Source: Cryptomeria japonica
Taxonomy: Eukaryota > Streptophyta > Pinopsida > Cupressales > Cupressaceae
Assembly (NCBI RefSeq): GCF_030272615.1
Contig: NC_081406.1
Coordinates: 248,551,218 to 248,615,217 of the forward strand
Length of the DNA stretch: 64,000 bases
Direction: 5' to 3'
Shown: piece by piece, positions 21,836-35,100 of the stretch
Layout of the letters: the number at the start of each line of letters is the position of its first letter
Position numbering within the stretch: position 1 is the first letter of the stretch
The notes under the pieces: model-generated
Databases searched by the model: none
What the model saw: the letters and a program-made list of their open reading frames with translations, nothing else
Told to the model about the DNA's origin: nothing
Position numbers and translations under genes: made by a program

Positions 21836-24620
21836 TTTTTATTTTTTATTTTTTATTTTCTTTTAAACCTTTTATTTATTTCTTCGGGATTTCAATATTT
21901 TCATATATACACACATTTTTATTTTCCTCTTTGACTGAAATCCTCTAGTTCATTTATTATATTTTCATATTTCTTATACTTATCCAATTCAATTATACTC
22001 GACCATTTGATGAATTTGAATCAAATGGCCATCAAATGGATGGTTAGTCCATGATAACAAAAGGGGGCCTGCTTATCCAGCCCATCAATACTGACAATAA
22101 TACGAACAATCGAGGAGGTTCTGCATCTATCCCACCATTTGTTTGTTACCATGAGTAGTGTCGGTTCTGTGGTGGGTCTATCTCTTTCCACTCATGTGGC
22201 TACGAATAAACAAATATACATCATCTCATGAAGTTTACGTGGCATACTTTACATGCCATAGAAACTGTCAATCTCTTAAGTCTTTCTTGATGCTGCCATT
22301 CATTTACACCCTTCAATTTGCATTCTCGTACTTCTTCTCTATTTTGTCAGTTTGGCACCATTGGTGAAGAGTCTATGTAGTTGGTAGACCAAAGTGGAGG
22401 AAGCAATTTCGCATGCAGAATTGATGATTGACTTCCGCACTTCCTTTCCATATTGATTGCATTTATTACGGATATTCTACAACATAAAAAAAAAAATGAT
22501 ATGCTGTTCAGTTTACTTCTTATTCTAACCTTCATTACAATCGATGAATACATTTATTTTTGCATGCATGTGTCTGATGATCTATAGGCACGTTCTGATG
22601 ATTCATATATCCTTAATTCTGAAACAGTTATCAACATCAACGACAGGCATGATGACTGTATTATTACTTTAATGGCAGCAGCCTGAGATAGCAAGGAATA
22701 TAATGTCACAACTAATTTCACGGGCTCTGTCAGCACCAATCACGTCAAAAAAGATGTGCGCACTAAACATCTCCTCTGCTCCATTTACTACTCTCCCACC
22801 TGCAGAACCATCATTTGATGGCAACCTGACATTAAACCCCAAAAAAGAAACCTACAGTCCCTAAATTCGTTTAGTTAGCAAATAGTTTTAACACTTTGGT
22901 GGCACAATGAAGCCAGTGCATCAAAATGTTTTCAGAAAATGCCAAAATTCAAACTGATCCACCTACTTTTCCGTCGCAATAGCAATATTCTTCATTGCAG
23001 ACTAAAGTCATCTTAAAAGGAGGTCAAAGAATGTGAGGACTGTGTTTGTCTGCTAGTCGATTGTCTTGTTTTATTGTTACAAATATTCTTATTTTCCTCT
23101 TCACAACACACAGAACAAATACATGTAATAGTTGCAGGTTACAAAGCACATGGATATGCGTTTAGTGAGGTATGGGCCGGGGCCCTCCCTAGCGTTCCCT
23201 ATGAACGAGTAACTTCGTAGAGTACTGACACTTGGTCGTTAATTGCAAGAAGCACGTCTGTAAGCATGTTAGGTCTCATTTGCTAGCGTACTTTGAGCTT
23301 GTATCAAAATGGGAGCATTGGAATAGGGTATGAAAATTCAGCAAAGAACATCATTAAATGTTGTGTGAAGGAATGCAATGATTGTAGGAGAGACCCAAAT
23401 TGGATTTGTTGAAAAGGGCTTAGAAACTTTTAAGTAAATGGAATTGGTAGGTGTAAATGCAGTTTGCGCAATGTTTGTTAGTGTACCTTCTGTGTATGAA
23501 GAATGGGAGCTGTGGAATAGGGTGTTGAGATCAATCAAAGCATAAAGAATTGGAATGGAAATATACCTAATTCTTTAGTAATTTGTTTTTAAGAATGAAA
23601 GGATTTGACATCTTAAACTCTATGTCGTAAAATAGGAAATAGAGTTAATAAGTTAGCAATCTGCACTAAAATGGGTCACTTGAAATCTAATGAGAGTTGG
23701 TGCACTTAAAGAGTGGCTTTGCTGGCTAAATCTGTGCATAAGACATAAGACTCTAATCAAGTGCATGATGAGACATTTAATAAACAAATTACATTTACAA
23801 ATCAAGTAATGAATTTAGGTGATTTAGTCAAGATTACACATAAAGCTTTTTTGGGCTTAGACAAATTTAGTATTGTTGAAGCTAAAACTAACGTGAAACA
23901 AACTCATTAAGTATGTAATAATTGCAGATGATTTAAGGTAGACTACAAACAAAGGTTTCATGCCACGAACAAATGTTGTGCACTTCAAGTTGAAACTATA
24001 ATGAAAGAAACTCAATGGAAATGAAGAAACTGTATAACCAATGAAATGCAATGCAAAGAGAAGATAAAGTTACAATGCAAATGTGCCAACTTTTGAGATA
24101 ACATGCAAGAAAATTGTAACATATATTTCATTCCATTGTAAATATTGGGTTTTCACTATTCAAACTGAATTGAGTATCAATTTGAAGTTTTACATAACAA
24201 AGTTGACATTGTGAGTTTGAAAGGTGAAGAATAAAAACATATGTTGTTTAAATAGACAAAAATGTAGTTAAGATTCCTAAAAGTGGTATGCAAAATAATA
24301 GATTAAAGGTTTTGTATTACAAAGTACTTGTGGGATAACAATGTGAACAATTGTGATGTTCACAACTAATGTGAATGTCAGATAAATTTGGTTTAAAAAT
24401 ATCTCCTTGTAGAGAGCAATCAATATTTCCTTCTTGCGTATGTAGGTACATATTATATTGTGCTAGTAGGAGGGTTTTGTGGCTTTATTGCAAAATGTGC
24501 AATGGATAGGGTTAATGTCAATAGTAGTGTTAATTTCTCAAATGAAAATTAATGGTGGTATGTTCTACAAATGATCTCATAAGGGGGAAAATGAACATTC
24601 TTTTCCTTGAGTGTGCTAAT
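21836..24620 (+). repeat. Third direct copy of the PME downstream block
   Basis: Aligns with 41060-45410 and with 17760-20140. It retains the roughly 480 bp missing in unit 1 (22375-22852). No PME lies upstream; its place is taken by the Copia fragment. It runs directly into a 2.8-kb LTR at 24621, as does unit 2 at 45411. Confidence 0.8.
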
Positions 24621-27406
24621 TGTAGACACTAAAAATTGGTAAACACCTACATTCTTCATTTTTAACCTAATCGTGTGTATAGTCTTTATTATGCATGCAA
24701 TCCTGTCTCGCTTTGCCTTTCCCATTTTCTATCCCAATGATATCATTCTCTCCCCATTTTCAGATTATGATATCATTTTTTCCTCAGCTTCATCCTCTTT
24801 ATATTAGTTCATTCACTTTTTGATTTTGCACAATCGATTTGCCTAAATTTGTCCCGATTAGGTCATTTTGCTCCCATTTTGACCTTGTTGCTTCACCTTT
24901 CCAATTTTCTATCTAGACTGTATTGTTTTCTCTCCATTTCGAGTCTGGGATTTCATTTTGTCCCCAACTTCATCTCCTTGGTGTCATTTAATTCCCTTCT
25001 CAATCAGATGATGTGAATTTTATCCCAAACCCTACCTTGATTAGGTCATTTTATTTTCTTTTTTAGTCCTATCGCTTCTTGCTTCCCATTTTCTATCTCG
25101 TTGGCATCATTTTCTCCCAATTCCAATTTTTTGACATCATTTTGATCTCCTCTCCTACCCCGTGGCTTTACACTCATCCCTTTTTCATTTATTGAGCCAC
25201 TTTGACCTGGTTTACCCGCATTTACTTAGTTTTAGCCAGTTTGACCTAATTTTCACATTTTCGCTCAATTCTTTTTATTTTTTGTTCGAACCTTTCCGAT
25301 TCTTCCCAATTTCACCTAATTTGAGCAAAATTGACTTAATTTGACCTAATTAAGGTCTTTGAACGTTAGTTTGATAGAATTTCCATTTTAGGTTTAATTA
25401 AATCCCTAATTACTAATTATTCTTCCTAAGCATTTAATCATTCATCATTAACCATCTCCTTTTTAATATTAATTAAATAATTTATATTATTTAATTAATT
25501 TTGAAGTCACATTTTAATTAAATAATTTTTATTATTTAATTAAATGTTCAATTTCTATCTCCCTTAATTGAATAATTTATTTAAATTATTTAATTAGATA
25601 ATTATGTCATCATAATTAAATAAATATATTTATTTAATTAATTATTTGTCTCCTAATTTTCAAAATGGAAACAAATATTTTATTTTTTTATGCGATCTTC
25701 CCCAAATCTTCCTAATTTTTGAAAATGAGAAACTAATATCTTCTTTGATTTTCAAAAATCCATCTTTTTGGAAATATTTCATTAATCTTAATTTTAATTA
25801 AAAAAATGAGGTATGCATCCTTGAAAATCTGTTTTTTGCTTTTTCTTTTCTTTTTCATTGTCATCTTCATCCTTCCCCGAATGGCAGCTCTATCGTGCAC
25901 TCAATTAGGGCCATCCATCTAACCAAAAATCTTTTTTATCTTGTCCATCCATTGAGTCCTGAGTTTTCTATAAATTAGGACTTATCTTTCAATTAATTCA
26001 TTTAGTTTTAACATTGTCATTCTATCGAATTAGCAATTTAACTTTCATGCATTTTTAATCTGGTCAATAATCTAGTAATTAGCATCATCATTTTGTCATT
26101 CATTCATGTTCCTATTAAATATCATCTATCTCGTCCTTGATTTCACTTTGTATTTGCATTTGCATGATGAGAGCAACAGATCAAACTTGGAGATGAAAGG
26201 AAGAACAACAAAGTTAAATTGAAGAAGCACGCATAGATGATTTGCATCTTAATTTAGGATTCATTGTAGTTATTTTGTTGGTTAGATTGGGATATGTATA
26301 CACTCAGATTTGGCAATGAATAATTAAATAAATATTTTTTATTTATTTAATGTTAATTCCTCTATTTAATAATTAAATTGAAAAGTTTAATTATTTAATT
26401 CATTTTAATATTTATTCTTCTATTAAATAATAAAATTAAAAAGTTTAATTAATTTAATTCAGTTAGTCATTCTTCTAATTCAATCTTATTAAATATTTAA
26501 TATTTAATCATCCACTATGCATTCTTCTAAAGTCTCCATTAATTAAATAATTCTACAATTATTTAATCTTCTTTTCCACCTCAATTCATCTCCACATCAC
26601 TCAATCTTGCCAACTCACAATTTTGTGGCTAAACAAATTATTAATCTTCAATTATTAAATAGTCATATTTATCTTCACTTTCCATCTCCTAAATGAAATA
26701 ATCTGTGTGTACACACATTTTTAACTTTCCTATGTTCTCTCCATCACCCCTACATCTTTGGAGGAGGTTGAGTCCACTTGTCTCAACATCCCTAAATCTT
26801 CTCCAAACATTCTATATTCTCTCAAGTCTTCAACTCCAATCAAGGTGAGCCTTCTGACACTTGCCCTCTCCTTCCACCTTTTTCTCTCACATTCCAACCA
26901 ATCTCTCCATAGCCATTAATCTTGCAAGATTTAATCTCAACCATTGATCTTTTCCAAATGGGATTTTTGCTCATAAAAATCTATAAAAAGGACATTTCCT
27001 GAGCATTTTGAATCTAATAGTCATCTAGGAGTTATCTTGCATTCACGTGAGTTTAGAGTAATCAAGCATTTTAGCAATTTACAGTGTTCCTTTGGAATTT
27101 TAGCTTAATCATTTTCATATAGTTTTGTACAATCATTTAGTTTTTATCAAACATCTAGTTATTAGTCCATTCATCAAATTGTCATCTTGGAAGCAACTAC
27201 AGTGCAGTCTAAGAGAAAATATTTGCAACCAAGTTCAAAAGGTGATAGGACACAATGGGACAGTAAGTGAAGGTATTGTTTTGTAAGTTTTAAATCTTTT
27301 ATTTGTTTCATTGGTAACTTTTGGAGTATTATGTAGGATTCTCTTGTTATTTGTGAAAATTAATCAATCTTGTAGGTTCACTTTTGAAGTATATTTACAG
27401 GTTACA
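24621..27406 (+). repeat. Gypsy-type LTR, copy 1
   Basis: Aligns end to end with 45411-48208. It has TG...CA ends. It contains dense TTAATTAAATAATTT-type palindromic AT blocks at 25440-25640 and 26310-26550. Confidence 0.85.
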
Positions 27407-27411
27407 CATTT

Positions 27412-27429
27412 TGGTGCCCACCGTGGGGC
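27412..27429 (+). other. Primer-binding site of the Gypsy-type element
   Basis: TGGTGCCCACCGTGGGGC, five bases after the LTR. It closely resembles the TGGCGCCCACCGTGGGGC site of plant Gypsy elements. Confidence 0.75.
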
Positions 27430-27479
27430 TTAGGCCTCACTTTCTATCTTCTATCTTTCATTCTCTTAGTTTTAGCAGA

Positions 27480-29010
27480 GTCGTGCATTTACTTATTTTT
27501 CTATCACATTTGTAAGTCTTTTTAGCACATTTGTGACTTTCTACAATGCATTTGTTCTATTTGGTAGTAGATTTGTCATGTAGGGTGGTGTATTTGTTAA
27601 TTTTAGCAACGTGTTTTCAGGTTTTAGTACATTTAACACGCAGTTTTGCGCATTTACATTACAAGGTAGCACATTTGTTGAGTTTGGTAGCGCATTTGCA
27701 GTTAGCATTAGCACAATTGTTGTTTCAGTGCATTTGTTCTTTCAGTTTTGTAGATTCCAAAATAAGTTGTTTGACTAACACTTGCAGCTTTTCGACCGTC
27801 GAAGACAAAATCTTTCAAAAAGCTAATTGGTGGTTTTGCAGGTGTTTTTCATGCATTTTCGCATATAGTTTAACTAGGGCCTCAGTAATTGACCATTTTG
27901 TTTTCTTCACATAGCTTAAATAGGGGGTTAATTAATAGCATGCAACTTGCATTTTTTATTTTCTTCAAATAGTTGCACTTAGACTAATTTAGAGGGTTAA
28001 TTAATCAAGTGTTCATTGTTCTTGCAAGGTGGTAGGTTAGTATGCTCCCACCTTAACCATGTGATCAAAAAACCAGACTCATTTTTAATGTGTAACCTTT
28101 AGAGGGCCTGCCTCTCAAGTTGCCAATAGGGCTGGTGAGAGGGAACAACCCAAGTGGTAACAGGATAAAGACAAGCTCTTTCAAACCACTATAAATAAAT
28201 TATATTTGTAACAAAACTTATAGGCAATGAGTGTTGATTAGTCCATACCAACATTATGACTCCCCATAAACCCTATAGAGCGCAACCTCTATAGGTTGGG
28301 AGGACTTCCTTAATGAAGTGTAACATGTTGCATGTATGGCCACTCGACCGGATGCCCTTACTAAAAAATCTCTTTTATAGAAGCCAAGTTCCTTCTAGTT
28401 GTTGGTACAGGAGGTCGAACCTTTGATGAGACACACACATATGGTCCTTAATAGAGATACAAAGTTTTTCATGAGGATTTTTCATGGGAATAGATGCTTG
28501 GCTGTCCCAGAGAAGTGAGTGTCATGGAATGGAGCCAGTGGGGTCATGCATCTAAGTATCCCCTTTGAATAGCGTAGCCTCGTGGAAACCCACGTGAGAT
28601 TCAACAACTATTGTCCTAGCTTGCCATAGGAATTGTGATTGTCTTTTTAGTTCTATTTCAAAAAAATGTGTCTATCGTGTTTGCAAATCAAAACAAAAAA
28701 TCATCACTTTTAAAAACAATTGGAAAATTTGAAGAGAAAACACAAAATCACGTATTTACAACATAGAAAACTGCATTTGACACATTTTATAACACATTTG
28801 AACAACAATGTAGTGGATCTACAAAAACTGTTAGCACATTTGTGGCATTTTGGTAGCACGTTTGTTAAACAATAGAGCAGTTGCAAAACTAGATAGGGTA
28901 TACGCACTACATAGTCGCACATACACTTAACAATGCATCACATTTGTTAAATCTTGGAGTGCATTCACATAATTTTGTAGCACATTATTTTAGCACATTC
29001 AAAACAAAGG
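27480..29010 (+). repeat. Two clusters of degenerate GCACATTTGT words in the leader
   Basis: Words close to AGCACATTTGT recur many times at 27480-27750 and again at 28770-29010, at irregular spacings of about 20-60 bp. The 28030-28620 stretch between them lacks the words and is unrelated leader sequence. Confidence 0.6.
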
Positions 29011-29217
29011 GCACTTCCATTGGTCACCAGAAAATTTTGAAAATAGATTTGGATACTTATTTTTGAGAAGATCTCATTTCAACTATCATAGATTTCATAA
29101 CTAGTCAAACAAACAGGTTTTTTGAGCAATTTGCACATAAATATAAATCACACTTAAGGTTTATACAAGTATTCATCTCAAAAAGTTTTAGATACAACAT
29201 TCTAAAGTGCATAATCT

Positions 29218-29345
29218 CTTATATTTGATAAACTAATCTTGCAAACATAGTGTTTGATTAAGGGTAAACAGGTTTTGATGGGACCACAAACCTTATATTT
29301 GATAAACTAATCTTGCAAACATAGTTTTTGATTAAGGGTAAAGAG
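29218..29345. repeat. 74-bp tandem duplication (partial second unit)
   Basis: CTTATATTTGATAAACTAAT starts at 29218 and again at 29292, followed by the same 50 bp. Confidence 0.85.
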
Positions 29346-30119
29346 TTTTTGAATTTGGACAATTTGAAGAAGGGAATATATCATATTTTAAGATGAAAAT
29401 TATGATCACAGAGGACATTTTGAGCCTTGGAGTTGGCATTTTGAAAAAATGGAAAAAATGTTGTTCTAACATCATGTTAAGCATTTAATGTAGAAAGGTT
29501 CTAACAGTTATGCAATATAAATAATTTTATAGATCTTGTGACACAAATTGTTGCATTTCATGTTAAGAATAATGTGGAACCAGTTTACCAAAGATAATAT
29601 ATATTCAAGAATCAAACTTCATGCAGAACTAAATATATTCTCTTAGCTCTAAGAGTAAAGACTCTAAATTTCTTAAACTAGAACTAAAATATATAGTAAC
29701 AGTCAACGTGTAGTTACAAACAACTACCAGAAACTAAATTCTAATTGTTTACTAATAATTCAAATTCACAATTAAAGATATGAAATAAGTATCTATTCTG
29801 ATTGAAAATTTCAAGGAATACAATATAAAAAATCACTAAAAACTAATATGACTCAAGAAATGCAGTATAAATACCTAAAAAGTGACTGCTAATTCACTTC
29901 AATGACTCAGTTTGGAATGAGAGACTCTCAAGCTTCTACATCCCAAATGGACTCAAGATCCTGAACCTAACTAGTACTAACAGGTCCATCTTCATTCTGA
30001 GTCGGGTATTCAAAAATTTATTCATCTTTAATTTCGTGCCAACTTTGAGATCCATCATTTGTCTCAGCACTACTAGTAGCAACACCATCTTTGAAGTGTT
30101 GGACAACCCTCATCTTTCG
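29346..30119. other. Spacer between Gypsy leader and hAT relic
   Basis: No gene recognised. The right part (about 29950-30119) may encode the extreme C-terminus of the hAT-like protein on the minus strand. Confidence 0.4.
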
Positions 30120-32772
30120 GGCATGGAATTCTAGATTGACAGTGCCCTATCATAAGGAAAATCTCTGACATTATATTGAGTTACAAACAACCTCAAGCAA
30201 GTTTCCAAAAAATTGTCTTATTTGTTTCTGATCTTTGATTTCAAAAGCCCTAATGCATTGAAAAATCTCTCATCTTCTACTGACCCTAATATCATTGTTT
30301 GGCATAAATCAACAAGTTTGAAATGTTTTGGTATTGAAGTATGCAATAATTCACTATGATCTATCCTTTTCTAAATCCTTGTTATTGATCTAGGTTCAAA
30401 TGGATTCTCAAAGTTTTCCAACTATTGTTTCATACACAATACAAAGCGTTTACATTGTTTTTTAAGATGATCTAAATTTAAAATTCCTTCTATTGGTTTT
30501 CCATTGCAATATGCATCTTTTGAAAATGTCAATATCAATTCATCTAGTTTTTTATGAAACACCTTTGCGTCATTTGGATTAGCTCCGAATGAATGCCAAA
30601 ATTGAGGATACACACAACCCATGGCTTCAATTATTTCTTCTCGATGAAATCTTTCACGAATATTAATTGAAAGTTTGTATGCAATAGACTTCAAATTATC
30701 ACTAACAGATTTAACTATCCTGTCAAAATCTTCCTTTTTAACTGGTAGTGCTCTGCCTCACTTGCCCATATTAGATTGGTGCATTGGTATCTAAAATCCT
30801 TTTACAAAGACACATAACTCATTTTTTGCATTCAAATGTAAAAAAAAATCAGCATGATTCAAATCTATAAAAATCTACCACCTAAAAAAATTTGGCTTTG
30901 CCCTGTTAGATATGAATATAGACCATCTAGGGCCAAGCATGTCATTTTACGTAGAGTGCTATACTCATTGATATAGATAAGTTCTATCTTGGGATTTCTT
31001 AACATTTTTTTTCATTGAATCCAACATGAGGAGAAGACAAGCTAAAGTTAACAGAGTCTCTATATCACTTAACTTATGTAAGAGATTAGAAAATTATCTA
31101 CTGTGAGGCGTTGCTCGTACACTAGTCTGATCAAGGATTGATATTCTGTTAGAACTTGTTTCATTGGTCCATGTAAGGAGATCCATCTAGTCTGAACATC
31201 CCTGAGAAGCCTGTTTCTTGCTATTACTCCCTCAGCAAAAATTTCAAATTCTGCAAAACGTTTAGGACTTCGGCAGAAGTATGAGTGGAGCTCGTGGACC
31301 AAATCTTCAACTTTTGACACTGTAGGGAAATTTATTACAATTCTATTCATTCGATGGGCCATGCAGTGAATGCCAAGCATGTATGGTGCAATACTAGTTT
31401 GTAATCTTGCACAAAGATTAGTCCTTTGACCTTGCATTGCTATAGCTCCAACACACACCAACTTCTTGGCAATTGTCAAGTCATCCATACTAGAAATTTC
31501 ATTCAAAGCTTTCTTAACTTCCAAATATAAATTTTATGTTGTTGAATTGCCCCTCATTTTACGAACATAGAGTAGATGAGCTCGATAGACGTGTTCTTTT
31601 ACAGTATACACATGCATACAGATCGAAGCAGTGTTATCTACCGCAGTAACTTCATCTATGGATAATGAAATGAATTTTAACTCTTTTACACTCTCCTATA
31701 AATTTTGCTTTTCCACCTCAACGAGAGAGTTTGCCATTTCCTATCTAACATTTATTGACCAATGTGACATAGGATAGTGAGGAACATTCATAAAAGATAA
31801 TAAATTACTATATTCTGGGAAATCTTTAATAGGACACCCTCTTGACAGAATATGAAAAATAACACTCATCTGCATAGTCTTTGTCAGGTTTGCATCTTTC
31901 GCTGCATGTTCAAGCCCAACCTTGATTGTATTTCCACTATTACCAATCAGTGTCATTTTGTGGTTATCCTCTTCATATTCCACGACATACTTAACATGAA
32001 GACATTCTTCCTTTGATTTCCATCTTACTACTGGTGTTTCCTTTCCATCTATGATCTTTTTCTCATAAACCTTACCAATATGTTTTTCTATGGTGTCAAG
32101 CTTTAGCTGCAACTTCTTCTCTCTTTTAGTTTTCTAGCTACGAATCTTACACTTGTATTCTATTGGATGTTCATCATTTTTTGGGACTGGTTCAATGAAT
32201 GGGTACTTTTCCACCTAATCAAGCTTAAAGATCCTTGTCATTTCCCACTCCCGGCCCATTTTTACTTTTCTTTTTATTTTCTTCCTACCAACATCATCTT
32301 CAGTGCTATCATTTTCATCCAAGTGAATTATCTCATTGTGTGTATCCCTTTCAACATCTTCTCCTATGTCGGTATTATCATCCTCATTTGATGCATTTAA
32401 CTCAATGACAATCCCACCTTGTTGTGGTGATGAGCTACTATGAATGGCTTTTGCAACTGCAGAAGTTGATGGACCAGAAACTTTTCCAATTCCAAAGTAA
32501 GAGTTTATGGTAGTATCTCTAAGTTTTGGGTGTTTTGATGGCCTCCCAATCCCTTCACTGCCCTGAGGATTCTTACCCTTGTCTGGCCTCCCAATCCCTT
32601 CACCTCCCTGAGGAGTCTTACCCTTTTCTGGTCTACCAATCCCTTCACTGTCCTAAGGAGTCTTACCCTTGTCTGGCTTCCCAATCCCTTCACCGTCCCG
32701 AGGAGTCTCACCCTTGTCTGACATCTCAATCCCTTCACCACCCTGAGGATTCTCACCATTGCCTGACATCTT
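30120..32772 (-). pseudogene. hAT-type transposase-like gene (ZMYM/TTF-type), degenerate
   Basis: On the minus strand, in order: an N-terminus MSGNGENPQGGEG with five 15-residue repeats; an acidic linker; a BED/TTF-like zinc-binding stretch (EKYPFIEPVP about 32215, EYKCKI about 32155); a conserved block LQLKLDTIEKHIGKVYEK (32110); SIDEVTAVDNTASIC, where the first catalytic Asp is expected (about 31650); IHCMAHRMNRIV and TRWISLHGP (31375-31160); and a C-terminal dimerisation segment, GSVEDERFF plus FPYDRALSI (30290-30145). hAT transposases cut and paste DNA; plants have many domesticated relatives. In-frame stops (for example before VEKYPFIE and after SHWSINVR) show it is broken. I see no terminal inverted repeats. 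Confidence 0.75.
32538..32768 (-). repeat. 45-bp coding minisatellite, five units
   Basis: Five consecutive 45-bp units such as CCCAATCCCTTCACTGCCCT encode DKGKNPQGSEGIGRP-type 15-residue repeats in the hAT-like frame. Because the period is a multiple of three, the reading frame survives expansion. Confidence 0.9.
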
Positions 32773-33629
32773 GACCTCTCACTACGAATTAAAACTAATA
32801 CTATTAAGTATGAAGAAATGATTGGTTTACTCACCTTTACGCTTTCTCAATTATCTGAATCAGGAATCGGGAATGCCTAGGCTTGTGTTGCAGGATTGCA
32901 ACTCTATCCCTCCGGCCTACAATCAACTTCAAGGTTCCAACTCATGCACAATGCAAATCGAGAGCTCCCACATTTACTAATCAGACACGAACAAATTGTA
33001 AGGAAGACTATTTCAAACTTTCAATTATATTTATATCAATCTATGATTCCATTTTTGGTGAATTTTGTGGGCTTTTCAAAATGCATCTTACTGGGCCTCT
33101 GATCTGCATGTAGGTGACATACTCTATATGCATTGGAAATTTGGAATTTGGATAAATGGGTCCTCGAATGCTTATAATGCTTTATTGGCCCTCTGATTGG
33201 TATGTAGGTGTCATACTCTATATGCATTGGAATTTGGTGGAATGGGTCTTCAAATGCTCATAATGTTTTAATTGTTATTGGCAAATTGGGTCTCATTATG
33301 CTTAATGTAAAATTTAACAATTGGCGAAATGGGTCGGCACATGCAATGAAGATTTATTTAACCATTGGCAAAATAGGTTCTGGGTACAGTGTCGTGTTAC
33401 TATTTCTGGTGAATAAGGGAGGTGGTCTAATACCCACGTCCGAGTGATTCCAAGTGAATATAATAGGAATCCACGTGAAATTGTATGTGGTCAAAGGCAA
33501 AAATGAAATATATTGGACCGTTAATGCCGAAATTCTAGGCGATTTTGCCACCGTGTTGTCCAATACTACTCGCCAATTTTGGGGAAATGGAATGCAGAAT
33601 TCACCAAAAGGTGAAGATTCGCCACTAAA
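32773..33629. other. Spacer between hAT relic and PME unit 2
   Basis: No gene recognised. An imperfect tandem duplication lies at about 33083-33275: CTCTGATCTGCATGTAGGTG at 33096 and CTCTGATTGGTATGTAGGTG at 33191, each followed by CATACTCTATATGCATTGG. Confidence 0.5.
33083..33275. repeat. About 95-bp imperfect tandem duplication
   Basis: Two units share ATACTCTATATGCATTGGAA and AATGGGTC(C/T)TC(G/A)AATGCT, with period about 95 bp. Confidence 0.8.
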
Positions 33630-34806
33630 AAACACTCTGCTCCATTGTCTAAGCATTTACCTTATTTAACGCACTTCTCCAATTCAAAATATCATTAATC
33701 CGTTGGTGTAGAATAGAAACTTCAATCACTCTATTCTATTTTTCTTTATCTACTTAGTCTATTTCAAGCATGTAACCTTCCAATGTCTAATTGATACTTT
33801 TTAATTATAACTATAAGCTTTATCCTTTTTTTCTTTCTTTGTAGACCTTTACACTAGAAAATTTTGACTAAATCTCTAGTTTAGCATTGTTTAGTTATTG
33901 ATTAGAGATTTTACTGAAGCTTGTATCTCTTTCACAATTTTGCTAACATTGATGGAATCATACTCATTTATTCAAAGTTATCACATTCCATATTTTATAA
34001 CATGGAAAAATGATCCTGGACTATACATTAACCTAAGTTTTATTCCCTTTTCCCATACAACATTAGTGGTGTGAGTGGGTTTGGTTTGTTGCATACAAAG
34101 AAGAACCACACTATCCTAGATTCACACTTTTGTTTGTTGTAATGTGTGTTAGTCTTTCCAACTGATCACTTGAATTCCTCTAAAGATTTTCTAACTTCTT
34201 ATAAAATTTAGTTGAGGGGAAAGGAGAATGAGGCTTGAGGTATTTAATGTGAAATTATTGTCATAAGTTGGTGTTTTAATCCTTATACACGGTAAGGTAA
34301 TTATAGAGATTAATGCAATCAGCAAATTGAACTTAATAACCAATTTAGTTATACCATTTTTAAAAATATCCAATCAATACAAATAATTAATCGAAAGTAA
34401 AGACTATTTGTGTAAGGAGGTTCTTGTTCAAGTTTATAGGTCTCTTTACTATGAAAAAGCTTTGGTTAGTGAATATGCCAAGGAAATTGGATGAAATTTC
34501 ATATATCAATCATAAAAGATTTTTTTTATTATTATAGAAATGAATTTTGAAGAATAACAAGTAGATATTAGAAATATTCAATTAAAAAATGAAAATCTAA
34601 ATAAAATGAAACTTGAATTAATGAACATATAAATCAAAGAAATTATGAAAAAAAATCATATTTACAAACTTTTGGACATGAATCTTCAATAATAGTAAGA
34701 AAATATATAAAAATATTCAATTACAAAATAGAGGTGGTTTGTCTTACATAAATCCAATGCATAATCCTCTTCCACTCTAAGTTGCAAATTTCATGGATTA
34801 AGTGAA

Positions 34807-35100
34807 CCAATTAAGTGGACAAAATACACAATATCATGTAGTGCCAATTCTTCAAAACTAAAATTGGACACATTGATTAAGCTCTACCTCCAATTTATCT
34901 ATCCTTCTCCTTAATTGAGGTCATATGAGATAGCACAAAGAAATGTCTAAGGGAACCAATTAAATAGACAAAATACACAATACCATGTGGTGTCATTTCC
35001 TCAAAACCAAAATTGAACATAATGATTAAGCACCGCCTCCAATTTATCTATCGTTCTCTTTCATCAAAGCCATATGAAATAACACAAACTAAATGTCTTA
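34807..35100. repeat. 149-bp tandem duplication upstream of PME2
   Basis: CCAATTAAGTGGACAAAATA at 34807 and CCAATTAAATAGACAAAATA at 34956, each followed by CATGTAGTG/CATGTGGTG and CTCCAATTTATCTATC. Unit 1 has a single copy (about 12180-12330). Confidence 0.8.

Larger units (their letters stand above)
24621..29300 (+). mobile_element. Gypsy-type LTR retrotransposon, 5' part
   Basis: A 2786-bp LTR starting TGTAGACACTAAAAATTGG, a primer site, and about 1.9 kb of leader. No gag, integrase or reverse transcriptase could be recognised and no 3' LTR follows, so the element is truncated; its right end is uncertain. Long AT-rich LTRs and this type of primer site fit the Tat-like Gypsy group of plants. 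The left flank matches that of the copy at 45411, so the insertion predates the duplication. Confidence 0.75.

Noticed and set aside
25440-25640. AT-rich palindromic stretch considered as an origin or matrix-attachment region
   Set aside because: It is part of the Gypsy-type LTR, recurs in the second LTR copy, and there is no specific evidence for such a role.
32505-32834. 109-codon minus-strand frame across the 45-bp repeats
   Set aside because: The repeat is open in more than one frame. The frame giving DKGKNPQGSEGIGRP continues into hAT-like sequence, so this one is a shadow.
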